Source: Umezawaea tangerina (GTDB lineage: Bacteria > Actinomycetota > Actinomycetes > Mycobacteriales > Pseudonocardiaceae). Taken from it: a DNA stretch of 64,000 nucleotides. Position 1 is the first letter of the stretch. Each line of letters starts with the position of its first letter. Where the stretch lies: positions 620,001 to 684,000 of the forward strand of contig NZ_PVTF01000004.1 in assembly GCF_003002815.1 (NCBI RefSeq). The letters are read 5' to 3'. Below, in pieces: positions 1-9,067 of the stretch. The notes under the pieces are model-generated. The model saw only the letters and a program-made list of their open reading frames with translations, ran no database searches and was not told the origin of the DNA. The position numbers were made by a program, and so were the translations under genes.

Positions 1-1149
1 GATGCCCGCCGCGGCCAGCGACTCGACCAGCAGCGCCCGCCGTTCGGACAGCTCGCGGCGCAGCTTGCGCAGGTGCCTGCCGAGGTCGCCGTGCCGGGCC
101 AGCTCGACGACCACGCGCTGCCCGGCGGGCGCGGGGCCGGTGCCGGTGCGGTCGCGGTGGGCCAGCACGGCGCTGGCGATGGACTCGGGCGCCACCATCC
201 AGCCGGTGCCCAGCGTCGGGGTGAGGATCTTGCTGGTGGTGCCCAGGTGCACGACCACGTCCGGCGCGAGGGCGGCCAGCAGCGGCAGCGGGGCCACGTC
301 GTAGCGCAGCTCGCCGTCGTAGTCGTCCTCGATGACCAGCCACCCGTCGCGGCGGGCCCGTTCCACCAGCGCGACCCGGCGGCCCGCGGACATCCGGCCG
401 CCCATCGGGTACTGGTGGGCGGGCGAGCAGTAGACGACCCGCACCCCCTTGGGCACGCCCTCGACGAGCAGGCCCTCCGAGTCGACCGGCGCGGGCACGA
501 CCCGCATCCCGGCCGCGCGGATCGCGCCGACCGCGCGCTGGTAGCCGGGCTCCTCCACGGCGACCGCGTCACCGGGCTTGAGCACGGCCGCGGCCAGCTC
601 GGTCAACGCCGCCGTCGTGCCACCGGTGGCCAGCACCAGCTCGTCGCGCAGCCCGCCGGGCACGGCGAGGCCGCGGTGCCGCAGCAGGTGCTCGGCCACG
701 ACCTCGCGGTACTCCGGCAGTCCCCCGCGCTGCGGCCGCAGCAGCGGCGTCGTGTCCGCCGCGGCCCGCCACGCGCGGCGCCAGGCCGCCTTGTCCAGCC
801 CACCCGCCCAGGGCGCGCCCGGCGCCAGGTCGACCACCTCGCCGGGCACCGGCTCCGGGGCCGGTGGCCTGGTGCGCCCCTTGAGCGCGCCGGGCGGGGT
901 CGTGGTGACGTAGGTGCCGGACCCGTGCCTGCCCGCGATCCAGCCCTCGGCGTGCAGCTGCTCGTAGGCCGCGGCCGTGACGGTGCGGCTGACGCCGAGG
1001 CGCTCGGCCAGCGCCCTGGTCGAGGGCAGCCGGTCACCGCTGCGCAGCCTGCCCTCGGCGGCCGCGGTGCGCATGGCGTCCGCGAGCTGCACGGCGAGCG
1101 GTTCGGACGAGGTGCGGTCGAGCGCGACGGGGAACGCGGTGTCGGACAA
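1..1149 (-). CDS. MocR/PdxR-type regulator (GntR helix-turn-helix plus aminotransferase domain), 3' end outside window
   Basis: The reading frame stays open to the window edge (383 codons visible), so the C-terminus is missing; MocR proteins are usually about 450-480 residues. The N-terminus is a GntR winged helix (about residues 10-75, with RLPSTRALAERLGVSRT). After a linker comes a fold-type I aminotransferase domain with a conserved IEDDYDGELRYD segment and the PLP-lysine motif TTSKILTPTLG. The start is a TTG at 1149, preceded by GGAAG seven bases upstream; a stop codon in the same frame lies just beyond, at 1183-1185. The gene is divergent from a PPOX-family flavoprotein, a common arrangement for MocR regulators of vitamin B6 or related metabolism. 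Three direct repeats in the shared promoter region are likely operators. Family assignment is firm; the regulon is inferred from the neighbour. Confidence 0.88.
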   Translation of the reverse strand, partial: MSDTAFPVALDRTSSEPLAVQLADAMRTAAAEGRLRSGDRLPSTRALAERLGVSRTVTAAAYEQLHAEGWIAGRHGSGTYVTTTPPGALKGRTRPPAPEPVPGEVVDLAPGAPWAGGLDKAAWRRAWRAAADTTPLLRPQRGGLPEYREVVAEHLLRHRGLAVPGGLRDELVLATGGTTAALTELAAAVLKPGDAVAVEEPGYQRAVGAIRAAGMRVVPAPVDSEGLLVEGVPKGVRVVYCSPAHQYPMGGRMSAGRRVALVERARRDGWLVIEDDYDGELRYDVAPLPLLAALAPDVVVHLGTTSKILTPTLGTGWMVAPESIASAVLAHRDRTGTGPAPAGQRVVVELARHGDLGRHLRKLRRELSERRALLVESLAAAGI

Positions 1150-1150
1150 G

Positions 1151-1196
1151 TGGCACTTCCGAATCCTTCGGGATTGGTACTTCTAGAATGCCACTT
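1151..1196. promoter_or_regulatory. Three direct repeats (TGGCACTT-like) in the MocR/PPOX intergenic region
   Basis: TGGCACTT at 1151-1158, TGGTACTT at 1175-1182 and TGCCACTT at 1189-1196 are in the same orientation. They lie between the divergent regulator and the PPOX gene. MocR proteins are known to bind directly repeated sites, so these are candidate operators. The assignment to this regulator is inference. Confidence 0.5.
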
Positions 1197-1215
1197 TTTC
1201 GACCAGGATGGGGCC

Positions 1216-1863
1216 ATGACCTTGTCGCCCACCCCGCGCAGCACCATCAAGCGGGGCAAGAACCGCGCCGTGACCGACCGATCGGCCCTGCACGCTGTGC
1301 TCGACGCGGGCCTGGTGTGCCACCTCGCGGTCGTCGTCGACGGCGCGCCGGTCGTCCTGCCCACCGGGTACGGCCGCGACGGCGACACCCTCTACCTGCA
1401 CGGCTCGACCGGCGCGCGGACGCTGCGCGAGGCCGGGTCGGGTGTGCCGGTCAGCGTCGCGGTGACGCTGCTCGACGGCATCGTCTACGCGCGCTCGGTG
1501 TTCGACCACTCGATGAACTACCGGTGCGCCGTCGTGCACGGGACCGCCGTGCCGGTGACCGGGGACGAGGCCAAGTCGCACGCGCTGCGCGTGCTGACCG
1601 AGCACCTGTCGCCCGGATCGTGGGAGCACGCCCGGCGGCCGTCGGCCCGCGAGCTGGCCGCCACGTCCGTGCTCGCGCTGGACCTGGCCGAGGCGTCGGT
1701 GAAGATCCGCACCGGCCCCCCGTCCGACGAGGACGAGGACGTCGAGGCCGGTATCGCGTGGGCCGGTGTGCTGCCCATCCGCGAGTCCTTCGGCACGCCC
1801 GAGCCGTGCCCCCTGCTGCCCGAGGGCACGGCCGTGCCGGAGCACGTCAGCGCGCGGCGGTAG
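1216..1863 (+). CDS. Pyridoxamine 5'-phosphate oxidase-family (FMN-binding split barrel) protein
   Basis: This 215-residue protein has the PPOX split-barrel pattern of the Pyridox_ox_2 group. It opens with the KRGKNRAVTDR segment that precedes the barrel and continues with alternating strands such as VCHLAVVVDGAPVVLPTGYG and LYLHGSTGAR. Members bind FMN or a related flavin cofactor; the substrate cannot be told from sequence. It starts at ATG 1216 and is transcribed away from the MocR regulator, which suggests it is that regulator's target. The last 17 bases overlap the convergent cysteine dioxygenase gene. The acidic SDEDEDVEAG stretch near residue 175 looks like a surface loop. Confidence 0.85.
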   Translation: MTLSPTPRSTIKRGKNRAVTDRSALHAVLDAGLVCHLAVVVDGAPVVLPTGYGRDGDTLYLHGSTGARTLREAGSGVPVSVAVTLLDGIVYARSVFDHSMNYRCAVVHGTAVPVTGDEAKSHALRVLTEHLSPGSWEHARRPSARELAATSVLALDLAEASVKIRTGPPSDEDEDVEAGIAWAGVLPIRESFGTPEPCPLLPEGTAVPEHVSARR

Positions 1864-2314
1864 GCCCGTCGACCGGGTCGTAGCGGAAGGGCGTCATGCG
1901 CCTGCCGCCGTCGCGGTAGACGTGCACGGAGACCGCGGGGTCGGGCCCGTCGTTGTGCACGCGGTGCACGTAGCCGGGCCCGAACACCCGCGACTGCCCC
2001 GCCACCAGGGTGTGCAGCACCTGGGCGCGCGGGGTGGCCACGGTCTCCGTCAGCGAGCCGCTGACCAGGGTGAACGCCCCGGTCGACCCGCCGTGGTCGT
2101 GCAGGTCGGTCGACTGGCCGGGCAGCCAGCTCATCAGCCAGACCTCCTGGTCCTCCACGCGCTCGACGAGCGCGGCGAACCGGTGGTCGGGGTCGTAGCG
2201 CAGCAGGTGGCGCCAGCTGTCGCGGTCGGCGGCGAAGCCGAGCGCGATGCGCACGGGGTGCAGCGCGGAACGGGACTCGGGCAGGGCGACGGTGTTGTCC
2301 GGAACGGCGAACAT
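1847..2314 (-). CDS. Cysteine dioxygenase family protein
   Basis: This cupin protein (155 residues from ATG 2314) has the cysteine dioxygenase metal-site signature STDLHDHGGSTGAF, with two His, and a later GYVHRVHN supplying the third. Family members use non-haem iron to oxidise L-cysteine to cysteine sulfinate. ATG 2314 is chosen because AGGA lies about ten bases upstream. A GTG at 2356 in the same frame would extend the protein by 14 residues, but it has no Shine-Dalgarno and would place a hairpin (2346-2363) inside the coding region. A short Cys-containing leader ORF lies directly upstream, pointing to cysteine-dependent control. The adjacent upstream gene on the same strand encodes cystathionine gamma-lyase, which produces cysteine. 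Confidence 0.85.
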   Translation of the reverse strand: MFAVPDNTVALPESRSALHPVRIALGFAADRDSWRHLLRYDPDHRFAALVERVEDQEVWLMSWLPGQSTDLHDHGGSTGAFTLVSGSLTETVATPRAQVLHTLVAGQSRVFGPGYVHRVHNDGPDPAVSVHVYRDGGRRMTPFRYDPVDGPTAAR

Positions 2315-2345
2315 GGTGGTGTGGTCCTTCGGGATCAGAGCGACA

Positions 2346-2363
2346 CCGGTCGTCACCGACCGG
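2346..2363 (-). promoter_or_regulatory. Hairpin between the leader ORF and cysteine dioxygenase
   Basis: A perfect 7-bp stem (CCGGTCG at 2346-2352 with CGACCGG at 2357-2363, loop of 4) lies between the leader stop codon and the cysteine dioxygenase start. It has no T-run, so it is not a classical terminator. It could be one arm of a translational or Rho-linked attenuator; that role is inferred. Confidence 0.4.
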
Positions 2364-2378
2364 CAGGGCGCGAGACGA

Positions 2379-2459
2379 TCACCGACAAGGACAGAGCGCG
2401 CTGGCGACCAGGCCGAGGTCGATGTGACCCCGCCCGTCGATCATGGCGCGAAACAGCAC
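2379..2459 (-). CDS. Short leader peptide ending CPCR, upstream of cysteine dioxygenase
   Basis: This 26-codon ORF starts at GTG 2459, with GAGGAT about six bases upstream, or at ATG 2444 (21 residues). It ends with the peptide GHIDLGLVASALCPCR and a TGA. The segment resembles short actinobacterial leader peptides of the H-[IV]-D-L-x-x-V-x-[SG]-A-[LI]-C type found before sulfur metabolism genes. Two TGT cysteine codons come just before the stop, so ribosome progress there would depend on charged tRNA-Cys. The cysteine dioxygenase start lies 65 bases downstream, across a small hairpin. The motif match is from memory of the family; the regulatory effect is inferred. Confidence 0.65.
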   Translation of the reverse strand: MLFRAMIDGRGHIDLGLVASALCPCR

Positions 2460-2541
2460 CCGCAGATCCTCGCAGCCCCGCACGGCCCCCTCAACCACGT
2501 CCCATCCCGTGGGATACCCCGAACGGGTGGACCCGGAGCGG

Positions 2542-3624
2542 TCAGGTCAGCGCCGCCAGGACGTCGGTGACCAGGTCGGTGGTGTCCTCGCAGCCCGCCG
2601 ACAGCCGGACCAGGCCCTCGGGCACCGGGTCGCCCCACTGGGCGCGCCGGTCGAGGCTGGTGTGCAGCCCGCCGAAGCTGGTGCTGGCCGCGATCAGCCG
2701 CGACTTGCCGAGGAACACGTCCACCGCGGCCGCGTCGGGCAGCTGGAACGTGAGCACGCCGCCGAACCGGCGCATCTGCCGCGACGCCAGCGCGTACGCC
2801 TCGTCCTGCGGCGCGCCGGGCCAGCGCAGCCCGGTCACCGCGGGGTGGACGCGCAGCACGTCGTAGAGGGCGGCGGCGTTCGCGGCCTGCCGGGTGAGCC
2901 GCAGGTCGAGCGTGCCGAGGCCGCGGTGCGCGAGCCACGCCTCGAACGGGCCGGGGATGGCGCCGCCGACCGTGCGGGCGCCGCGCAGCCGTTCGGCCAG
3001 CGCGGAGTCCGTTGTGGACACGTGGCCGAGCAGCACGTCGCTGTGCCCGGCGACGGCCTTGGTGTCGCTGGCCACGACGATGTCCGCGCCCAGCCGCAAC
3101 GGCTGCTGCCCCAACGGGGTCGCGGTCGTGTTGTCCACGGCCACCAGCGCGCCCGCCGCGTGGGCGGCGTGGGACAGGGCGGTGATGTCGCACACGTCCA
3201 TGCCGGGGTTGGACGGGGTTTCCAGCAGCACCAACGAGACGCCGTCGAAGTCCGGCCACGGTCCGGCGGTCGGCACCTCGCGGACCACCACGTCCATGTG
3301 CTCCGCCACGAACTTCCTGGTCAGGAAGTACCCGTCACCGGGCAGCACCACCGTGTCCCCGGTGCGCAGCAGCAGCCGCAGCACCGTGGAGACCGCCGCC
3401 ATGCCGGAGGGGAACAGCACGCACTCGCCGCCGTCGAGCTCCCCCAGCGCCGACTCCAGCGCGCGCCACGTCGGGTTGCCGGACCGGCCGTAGGTGTCCT
3501 CGCCGGTGAGGTGGAACGCCGACGCGAACACCGGGCTGCCCATGAACGGCGAGCCCGGCGCGCGTTCCGGGGCGCCCGCGTGCACGACCCGCGTGCCGTC
3601 CCCGTACTCCCGCTCCGCCGTCAC
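2542..3624 (-). CDS. Cystathionine gamma-lyase-type PLP enzyme (Cys/Met metabolism family)
   Basis: This 360-residue fold-type I PLP enzyme of the Cys/Met metabolism family has the YGRSGNPTW substrate-loop motif near the start, SGMAAVS and [15 protein letters not shown]. The PLP lysine lies in [12 protein letters not shown]. Such enzymes cleave cystathionine to cysteine, 2-oxobutyrate and ammonia; a cystathionine gamma-synthase or other lyase role cannot be excluded. GTG 3624 overlaps the gpsA stop by four bases (GTGA), so the gene is translationally coupled to gpsA. It is the last gene of a plsC-gpsA-lyase operon. The next gene on the strand, cysteine dioxygenase, fits cysteine turnover. Confidence 0.85.
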   Translation of the reverse strand: MTAEREYGDGTRVVHAGAPERAPGSPFMGSPVFASAFHLTGEDTYGRSGNPTWRALESALGELDGGECVLFPSGMAAVSTVLRLLLRTGDTVVLPGDGYFLTRKFVAEHMDVVVREVPTAGPWPDFDGVSLVLLETPSNPGMDVCDITALSHAAHAAGALVAVDNTTATPLGQQPLRLGADIVVASDTKAVAGHSDVLLGHVSTTDSALAERLRGARTVGGAIPGPFEAWLAHRGLGTLDLRLTRQAANAAALYDVLRVHPAVTGLRWPGAPQDEAYALASRQMRRFGGVLTFQLPDAAAVDVFLGKSRLIAASTSFGGLHTSLDRRAQWGDPVPEGLVRLSAGCEDTTDLVTDVLAALT

Positions 3625-4631
3625 TGGCGTTCGGCTTTGGGCTCGCGGCCGATCAGGGCGGCGCCGAGCGTGCGCGGGTGCATGCCGTCGTGGCACACCA
3701 TGTGGACGCCGTCGGTGAGCGGCATGTCCACGCCGTGGCGCTGCGCCAGCTCGCGGATCGACGAGCAGGACTTCACGCCTTCGGCGACCTGGCCGTGCGC
3801 GGCCTCCTGCGCCTGCGCGAGGCTTTCGCCCAGCCCGAGCCGGTGGCCGAAGGTCCGGTTGCGCGACAACGGGGACGCGCACGTCGCGACCAGGTCACCC
3901 AGGCCGGCGAGGCCCGCGAACGTCAGCGGGTCCGCGCCGAGCGCCGCGCCGAGCCGGGCGGTCTCGGCCAGGCCGCGGGTGATGATGGAGGCCATGGTGT
4001 TGTCGCCGAACCCGAGCCCCGCGGCCATGCCGCAGGCCAGCGCGATGACGTTCTTGCAGGCGCCGCCGAGCTCGCAGCCGATCACGTCGGTGATGGTGTA
4101 GGGCCGGAAGTAGCCGTTGGAGCAGGCCTGCTGGAGCTCGACCGCGCGGTCGTGGTCGGTGCACGCGATGACCGTCGCGGTGGGCTGCTCGGCCGCGATC
4201 TCCTTGGCCAGGTTGGGTCCGGACACGACGGCGACCTGGTCCTCGGGGACGCCCGCGACCTCGCGGATCACCTCGCTCATCCGCTTGAGCGTCCCCAGCT
4301 CCACGCCCTTGGCCAGGCTCACCAGCGTCGCGCCCTCCGGCAGCGAGTCCCGCCACCCCACCAGGTTCGCCCGCAGCGTCTGGCTCGGCACCGCCAGCAC
4401 CACGGCCTGCGCGCCGTCCAGCGCCTTGTCCACGTCCGTGGTGGCGCTCAGGTTCGCGGGCAGCTTCGTGCCCGGCAGGTAGTCCTCGTTGATCCCCGCC
4501 CCGTTCACGGACTCGGCGACCGAGTCGCGCCTGGCCCACAGCACGACCTCCGGCCCGGAGTCGGCGATCACCTTGGCGAACGCGGTGCCCCACGACCCGG
4601 CTCCCAGCACTGCCACCCGCTGCACGCTCAT
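3621..4631 (-). CDS. gpsA: NAD(P)-dependent glycerol-3-phosphate dehydrogenase
   Basis: GpsA reduces dihydroxyacetone phosphate to sn-glycerol 3-phosphate, the backbone for phospholipids. The 336-residue protein has the N-terminal Rossmann motif [16 protein letters not shown], the [11 protein letters not shown] segment, and the catalytic-domain motif [20 protein letters not shown] with its conserved lysine. It ends near the usual family length. ATG 4631 overlaps the stop of the upstream acyltransferase gene as TGATG, and its own stop overlaps the downstream lyase gene. The pairing with an acylglycerol-phosphate acyltransferase makes functional sense. It corresponds in position to Rv2982c of M. 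tuberculosis. Confidence 0.96.
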   Translation of the reverse strand: MSVQRVAVLGAGSWGTAFAKVIADSGPEVVLWARRDSVAESVNGAGINEDYLPGTKLPANLSATTDVDKALDGAQAVVLAVPSQTLRANLVGWRDSLPEGATLVSLAKGVELGTLKRMSEVIREVAGVPEDQVAVVSGPNLAKEIAAEQPTATVIACTDHDRAVELQQACSNGYFRPYTITDVIGCELGGACKNVIALACGMAAGLGFGDNTMASIITRGLAETARLGAALGADPLTFAGLAGLGDLVATCASPLSRNRTFGHRLGLGESLAQAQEAAHGQVAEGVKSCSSIRELAQRHGVDMPLTDGVHMVCHDGMHPRTLGAALIGREPKAERQ

Positions 4632-5350
4632 CAGTCCTCGTCCCGCTTGGTGTTCGCGGAGGTGTGGAAGCCCTCCGGGGCCTGCTCCCCGCGGATGTCG
4701 GCGAGGAGGTGCTTCACCTCGCCCATCAACAGGTCCGTCACGTCGCGCAGCAGCGCGATCGTCTCCGGCTGCTCCCGGTAGGCGCTCAGGTCGACCGGCT
4801 CGCCGAGCCTGGTCTCGACCGTCTTGCGCGGGAGCGGCCGGAACTTCTTGTGGTAGCCGTCGTAGATCTCCCTGGTGCCCCACCGCGCCACCGGGATCAC
4901 CGGCCCGTCGTGCTCCAGCGCCAGCCGCGCGACCCCGGTCCGCGACGCCATCGGCCACCCGTCCGGGTCGCGGGTGATCGTCCCCTCCGGGTAGATCACC
5001 ACCACCTGGCCGTTCGCCAACGCCTCGTGCGCCGCCCGCAGGCTCTGCTGCGCGTCGGTGGTGCCCCGGTAGACCGGGATCTGCTTGGCGCCGCGCAGGA
5101 TCGCCCCCATCACCGGCACGTTCCACAGGCTGTGCTTGGCCAGGAAGTGCGGCACCCGCCCGTGGCTGTGCACGAACACCGCGTCGTAGCACGGGTCCAG
5201 GTGCGACACGTGGTTCATCACCAGGAGCGCGCTCCCCGTCGCGGGCACCCGTTCCCCGTGCACCGTCCGCCGCTTCCCGAGCACCCCCGCCATCGGGTAC
5301 ACGATCGCCGCGGCGACCCAGATCCAGAAGCCGCCCTTCTCCCTGACCAC
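4631..5350 (-). CDS. 1-acyl-sn-glycerol-3-phosphate acyltransferase (PlsC family)
   Basis: This 239-residue membrane-associated acyltransferase has one hydrophobic N-terminal segment ([17 protein letters not shown]) and the PlsC motifs: [11 protein letters not shown] (the HX4D catalytic motif), the [10 protein letters not shown] block and [13 protein letters not shown]. It is expected to acylate lysophosphatidic acid in the cytoplasmic membrane. GTG 5350 is preceded by GGGAG about five bases upstream. The gene heads an operon with gpsA and a cystathionine gamma-lyase. Its promoter lies in the short divergent gap before fbiD. Several PlsC paralogues are usual in actinobacteria, so the exact acyl acceptor is uncertain. 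Confidence 0.9.
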   Translation of the reverse strand: MVREKGGFWIWVAAAIVYPMAGVLGKRRTVHGERVPATGSALLVMNHVSHLDPCYDAVFVHSHGRVPHFLAKHSLWNVPVMGAILRGAKQIPVYRGTTDAQQSLRAAHEALANGQVVVIYPEGTITRDPDGWPMASRTGVARLALEHDGPVIPVARWGTREIYDGYHKKFRPLPRKTVETRLGEPVDLSAYREQPETIALLRDVTDLLMGEVKHLLADIRGEQAPEGFHTSANTKRDED

Positions 5351-5437
5351 GTGCTCTCCCTCACTCGCCCACCGCGGACCTGGAGTGTTCCTCGGGTGCC
5401 CCGGCCAGGTCCAGCCGACATCAGGGAGTATGGCGAC

Positions 5438-6067
5438 GTGCGCCGTGAAGTGGACCTCGTAGTCCCGGTCAAGACACTCGACAGGGCCAAGACCAGGCTG
5501 CTCGGAGCAGCCGACCACGGCCTTGGCGACCCCACCGCCCACGCCGCACTGGCACTGGCGCTCGCCCTGGACACCATCACCGCCGCCACGAAGGCCGTCC
5601 GCCAAGTGGTAGCCGTCACATCGGACCCCGCCGTCGTCGCGGAACTGCGCGCCCTCGGCATCGAGTCCCTCCCCGGCCCGGACGGCCTCAACCCCGCCCT
5701 CCACCACGCCGCGGCAGTCCTGAGGACCCGCGACCCCCACTCGGTCATCGGCGCCCTCCAAGCCGACCTCCCCGCCCTCAAACCGGACGACCTGACAGCG
5801 GCACTCGAAGCCGCAGCCGACCAACGCGCCTTCTGCCCAGACCGCCAGGGCACCGGCACAACCCTCCTCCTCTCCGCCCCCGGCCACCCCCTGTCCCCCC
5901 ACTTCGGCCTCGGCTCAGCCGAAGCCCACCAGGCCTCCGGCGCCATCCCCCTACTCGGCCCCTGGCACTCACTCCGCACAGACGTGGACACCCCAGAAGA
6001 CCTGACCCTCGCCACAACCCTCGGCCTGGGCCCCAGAACATCAGCCCTGCTACCGGTCTGCCACTAA
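5438..6067 (+). CDS. cofC: 2-phospho-L-lactate/phosphoenolpyruvate guanylyltransferase of F420 biosynthesis
   Basis: CofC (FbiD in mycobacteria) activates phosphoenolpyruvate or phospholactate with GTP for coenzyme F420 assembly. The 209-residue protein has the nucleotidyltransferase start LVVPVKTLDRAKTRL, the ALALALDTI helix, the metal-site region IGALQADLPAL, and FCPDRQGTGTTLL followed by FGLGSAEAH. GTG 5438 follows GGGAG nine bases upstream. The gene diverges from the plsC operon and ends just before a repeat array, with no separate terminator visible apart from hairpin 6295-6359. Position and length match Rv2983. Confidence 0.92.
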   Translation: MRREVDLVVPVKTLDRAKTRLLGAADHGLGDPTAHAALALALALDTITAATKAVRQVVAVTSDPAVVAELRALGIESLPGPDGLNPALHHAAAVLRTRDPHSVIGALQADLPALKPDDLTAALEAAADQRAFCPDRQGTGTTLLLSAPGHPLSPHFGLGSAEAHQASGAIPLLGPWHSLRTDVDTPEDLTLATTLGLGPRTSALLPVCH

Positions 6068-6106
6068 GCAGCACCAAGCCCCCACAACCGGCGAAGCCGC
6101 CACCTC

Positions 6107-6267
6107 GCATCCGGCGCGGAGCGCCCGCCCGCTTCGTCCGACGCGCAGCGAGGATGCCCTGTCCGACGCGCAGCGAGGATGCCTTGTCCAACGGCGAAGC
6201 CGAGGATGCCTTGTCGGGCGCAGCCCGATGCCCGGTCAGGCGAAGCCTGATGCTGGCGTAGCCAGAT
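6107..6267. repeat. Array of short palindromic units, copy A
   Basis: The stretch is built of short self-complementary units, for example CGGCGAAGCCG, GGGCGCAGCCC, CAGGCGAAGCCTG and CTGGCGTAGCCAG. They are separated by GATGC- and TTGTC-like linkers; GTCCGACGCGCAGCGAGGAT occurs twice in a row. The same kinds of unit flank the other four long hairpins in this window. No gene is seen here. Confidence 0.75.
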
Positions 6268-6294
6268 CCACCCGGCAACCCGATCCGAAGCCAT

Positions 6295-6359
6295 CTCTAT
6301 GCCCACCACACCTTGTCAAGACAGCCCTATCGTCTTGACAAGGTGTGGTGGGCATAGAG
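6295..6359. repeat. Long perfect hairpin, copy A of a five-member family
   Basis: Bases 6295-6322 pair perfectly with 6332-6359 (28 bp), leaving a 9-base loop. The apex pairs GTCAAGAC with GTCTTGAC, as in all five copies; the lower stem (GCCCACCACACC side) is specific to this copy. It lies between cofC and the small gene at 6485. It could terminate transcription, but the conserved apex argues for more than that. Confidence 0.9.
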
Positions 6360-6484
6360 CACTCGGCGAGCGGGTTGGAGGCATGTCCCCCACGACGGCG
6401 AGCAAGTCACATCCCCCACGACGGCGAACAACTCACGCCCCCACAACGGCGAGCAAGAACAGACAACCCACTACCGTCACCCAC

Positions 6485-6679
6485 ATGACCGAACAGGCCA
6501 CCGTCAGCACCTACAACGACGACGGTTCCGCCACCCTCCTCACCGACCAAGGCCTCCTCCTCGACGCCTCCCCCGCCTCCGTCTCAACAGGCCACTGGCG
6601 CCATCTCCGCCCCGGCCAACGGGTCACTCTCCGTCGCGACCCCCGCGGCGTCGTAACCGCCGTACTCCGTCCGGCCTGA
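6485..6679 (+). CDS. Small conserved-looking hypothetical protein (64 residues)
   Basis: The 64-residue product begins MTEQATVSTYNDDGSATLL and contains the basic segment RPGQRVTLRRDPRGVVTAV. The alternating strands and the closing basic strand recall a small beta-barrel nucleic-acid-binding fold, but no family is recognised. There is no Shine-Dalgarno before ATG 6485. A TACCGT hexamer ends seven bases upstream, which would suit a leaderless transcript. It sits between cofC and ppk on the same strand. Function unknown. Confidence 0.7.
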   Translation: MTEQATVSTYNDDGSATLLTDQGLLLDASPASVSTGHWRHLRPGQRVTLRRDPRGVVTAVLRPA

Positions 6680-6781
6680 CGCCGGCCCGTTCCGCCCCGA
6701 TTCCAAGCCGGGTGTGACCGGGAGTTCACCTCGTAGTCGCCGCCAGTCGGGGCGATAACGCGGTTTGCACGGCACAATGCA

Positions 6782-9052
6782 GTGGTGACCACGGACGACA
6801 GCGACGACAAGGTGACGCCGAAGCGACGGACCCGGACGGCCGCGTCCGCGGGGACCCCGCGGCGCAAACCCCGCCCCGCGACCCGTCGTGCGAAGACCCC
6901 CGACCCGGTTGTCGAGTCGCCACCCGCTGTGACGACCGGTTCGAGGTCGGTGCCGTCGTCACCGCCCGCCGTGACCGCCGGGGAGGAGCTGACCCCGGAT
7001 CTGCCGGACGACCGCTACTTCAACCGGGAACTGTCCTGGTTGGACTTCAACGCGCGGGTGCTGGCGCTGGCCGAGGACGCGTCGCAGCCGCTGCTCGAAC
7101 GGGCGAAGTTCCTGGCGATCTTCGCGTCGAACCTCGACGAGTTCTACATGGTCAGGGTCGCGGGGTTGAAGCGCCGCGACGAGACCGGGTTGTCGGTGCG
7201 CAGCGCGGACGGCCTGACGCCGCGCGAGCAGCTGGCGAACATCTCCAAGCGGACGCAGGAGCTCGTGGAGCAGCACGCGCGGGCGTTCCTCGACCACGTC
7301 GGTCCTGGTCTGGACAGCAGCGGGATCAGCCTGGTCACCTGGGCGGAGCTCACGGACTTCGACCGGTTGCGGTTGTCGAACTACTTCAGCGACCAGGTGT
7401 TCCCGGTGCTGACGCCGCTCGCGGTCGACCCGGCGCACCCGTTCCCCTACATCTCGGGGCTGTCGTTGAACCTCGCGGTGACGGTGCGGGACCCGGAGGG
7501 CGGCACCGAGCGGTTCGCGCGGGTGAAGGTGCCGGACAACGTGCCGCGGCTGGTGCGCGTGGAGGCGGACCGGTCCAGCAGCTCGGCGACGTTCCTGCCG
7601 CTGGAGCAGCTCATCGCCGCGCACCTGGGCGAGCTGTTCGCGGGCATGGAGGTCATCGAGTGCCACGCGTTCCGGGTCACCCGCAACGCCGACCTCGACG
7701 TCGAGGAGGACCGCGACGAGGACCTGCTGCAGGCGTTGGAGCGCGAGCTGGCGCGCCGCCGGTTCGGGCCGCCGGTGCGGCTCGAGGTCGCCGACGACAT
7801 GACCGAGCACATGCTGGAGCTGCTGCTGCGGGAGATGGAGGTCGACCCGCACGACGTGGTGCAGGTGCCGGGTCTGCTGGACCTGTCGTGCCTGTTCCAG
7901 CTGTACAGCCTGGACCGCAAGCAGCTGAAGGACCCGGCGTTCGTGCCCGCCACGCACCCGGCGTTCGGTGAGCGCGAGACGCCGAAGAGCGTGTTCGCGA
8001 CGCTGCGCGAGGGCGACGTGATGGTGCACCACCCGTACGACTCGTTCTCCACGAGCGTGCAGCGGTTCATCGAGCAGGCCGCGGCGGACCCGCACGTGCT
8101 GGCGATCAAGCAGACGCTGTACCGGACGTCGGGCGACTCGCCGATCGTCGACGCGCTGGTCGACGCGGCCGAGGCGGGCAAGCAGGTCGTGGCGCTGGTG
8201 GAGATCAAGGCGCGGTTCGACGAGCAGGCGAACATCAAGTGGGCGCGGCAGCTGGAGAAGGCGGGCGTGCACGTCGTGTACGGGCTCGTCGGGCTCAAGA
8301 CGCACTGCAAGACGTCGCTGGTGGTGCGCCAGGAGGGGTCCACGATCCGGCGGTACTGCCACATCGGCACCGGCAACTACAACCCGAAGACCGCGCGGCT
8401 GTACGAGGACGTCGGCATCCTGACCGCCGAGCCGTCGGTGGGCGCGGACCTGACGGACCTGTTCAACGTGCTGACCGGGTACGCGCGGCAGGACAACTAC
8501 CGCAGCATCCTGGTCGCCCCGTACGGGGTGCGGCGCGGCATCGTGGAGCGCATCCAGGACGAGATCGACCTGGCCCGCGCCGGTCACCCCGCCGGGGTGC
8601 GGATCAAGGTGAACTCGCTGGTCGACGAAGAGGTGATCGACGCGCTGTACCGCGCGTCGCAGGCCGGTGTGCGGGTGGACGTGGTGGTGCGCGGGGTGTG
8701 CGCGCTCAAGCCGGGCATCCGCGGGCTGAGCGAGAACATCCACGTGCGGTCGATCCTCGGCCGGTTCCTGGAGCACTCGCGGGTGTTCCACTTCGTCGGG
8801 GCGGACGAGCACTGGATCGGCAGCGCTGACATGATGCACCGCAACCTGGACCGCAGGGTCGAGGTGCAGTTGCGGGTCACCGGCCCGAAGCTGACCGCCC
8901 AGCTCGACGACATGTTCGATTCGGCGCTGGAACCGGCCACCCGCTGCTGGGTGTTGCGGTCGGACGGCGAGTGGGACGCGTCCCCCTCCGACGGAACGGT
9001 GGTGCGCGACCACCAAGTGGAGATGCTGCGCAAACACCGCGCGCTGGCCTGA
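6782..9052 (+). CDS. ppk: Polyphosphate kinase
   Basis: PPK1 reversibly makes polyphosphate from ATP. The 756-residue protein has the N-domain start [14 protein letters not shown] and [18 protein letters not shown]. The phospholipase D-like catalytic half follows, with the KTHCKTSLV motif (His about 508, equivalent to the autophosphorylated His), [19 protein letters not shown], and the second His motif [10 protein letters not shown] basic extension of about 70 residues ([18 protein letters not shown] region) precedes the fold and is probably disordered. The GTG at 6782 is used; a GTG at 6785 is equally possible. mutT1 follows after 15 bases on the same strand, as in Rv2984-Rv2985. Confidence 0.97.
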   Translation: MVTTDDSDDKVTPKRRTRTAASAGTPRRKPRPATRRAKTPDPVVESPPAVTTGSRSVPSSPPAVTAGEELTPDLPDDRYFNRELSWLDFNARVLALAEDASQPLLERAKFLAIFASNLDEFYMVRVAGLKRRDETGLSVRSADGLTPREQLANISKRTQELVEQHARAFLDHVGPGLDSSGISLVTWAELTDFDRLRLSNYFSDQVFPVLTPLAVDPAHPFPYISGLSLNLAVTVRDPEGGTERFARVKVPDNVPRLVRVEADRSSSSATFLPLEQLIAAHLGELFAGMEVIECHAFRVTRNADLDVEEDRDEDLLQALERELARRRFGPPVRLEVADDMTEHMLELLLREMEVDPHDVVQVPGLLDLSCLFQLYSLDRKQLKDPAFVPATHPAFGERETPKSVFATLREGDVMVHHPYDSFSTSVQRFIEQAAADPHVLAIKQTLYRTSGDSPIVDALVDAAEAGKQVVALVEIKARFDEQANIKWARQLEKAGVHVVYGLVGLKTHCKTSLVVRQEGSTIRRYCHIGTGNYNPKTARLYEDVGILTAEPSVGADLTDLFNVLTGYARQDNYRSILVAPYGVRRGIVERIQDEIDLARAGHPAGVRIKVNSLVDEEVIDALYRASQAGVRVDVVVRGVCALKPGIRGLSENIHVRSILGRFLEHSRVFHFVGADEHWIGSADMMHRNLDRRVEVQLRVTGPKLTAQLDDMFDSALEPATRCWVLRSDGEWDASPSDGTVVRDHQVEMLRKHRALA

Positions 9053-9067
9053 CCTCGGAGGAGACGC

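Noticed and set aside
73-1215. Long open frame in front of the PPOX gene
   Set aside because: It runs antisense to the MocR regulator; the PPOX fold begins only at ATG 1216.
2315-2356. GTG start extending cysteine dioxygenase by 14 residues
   Set aside because: No Shine-Dalgarno, and it would cover the hairpin 2346-2363. ATG 2314 has AGGA upstream.
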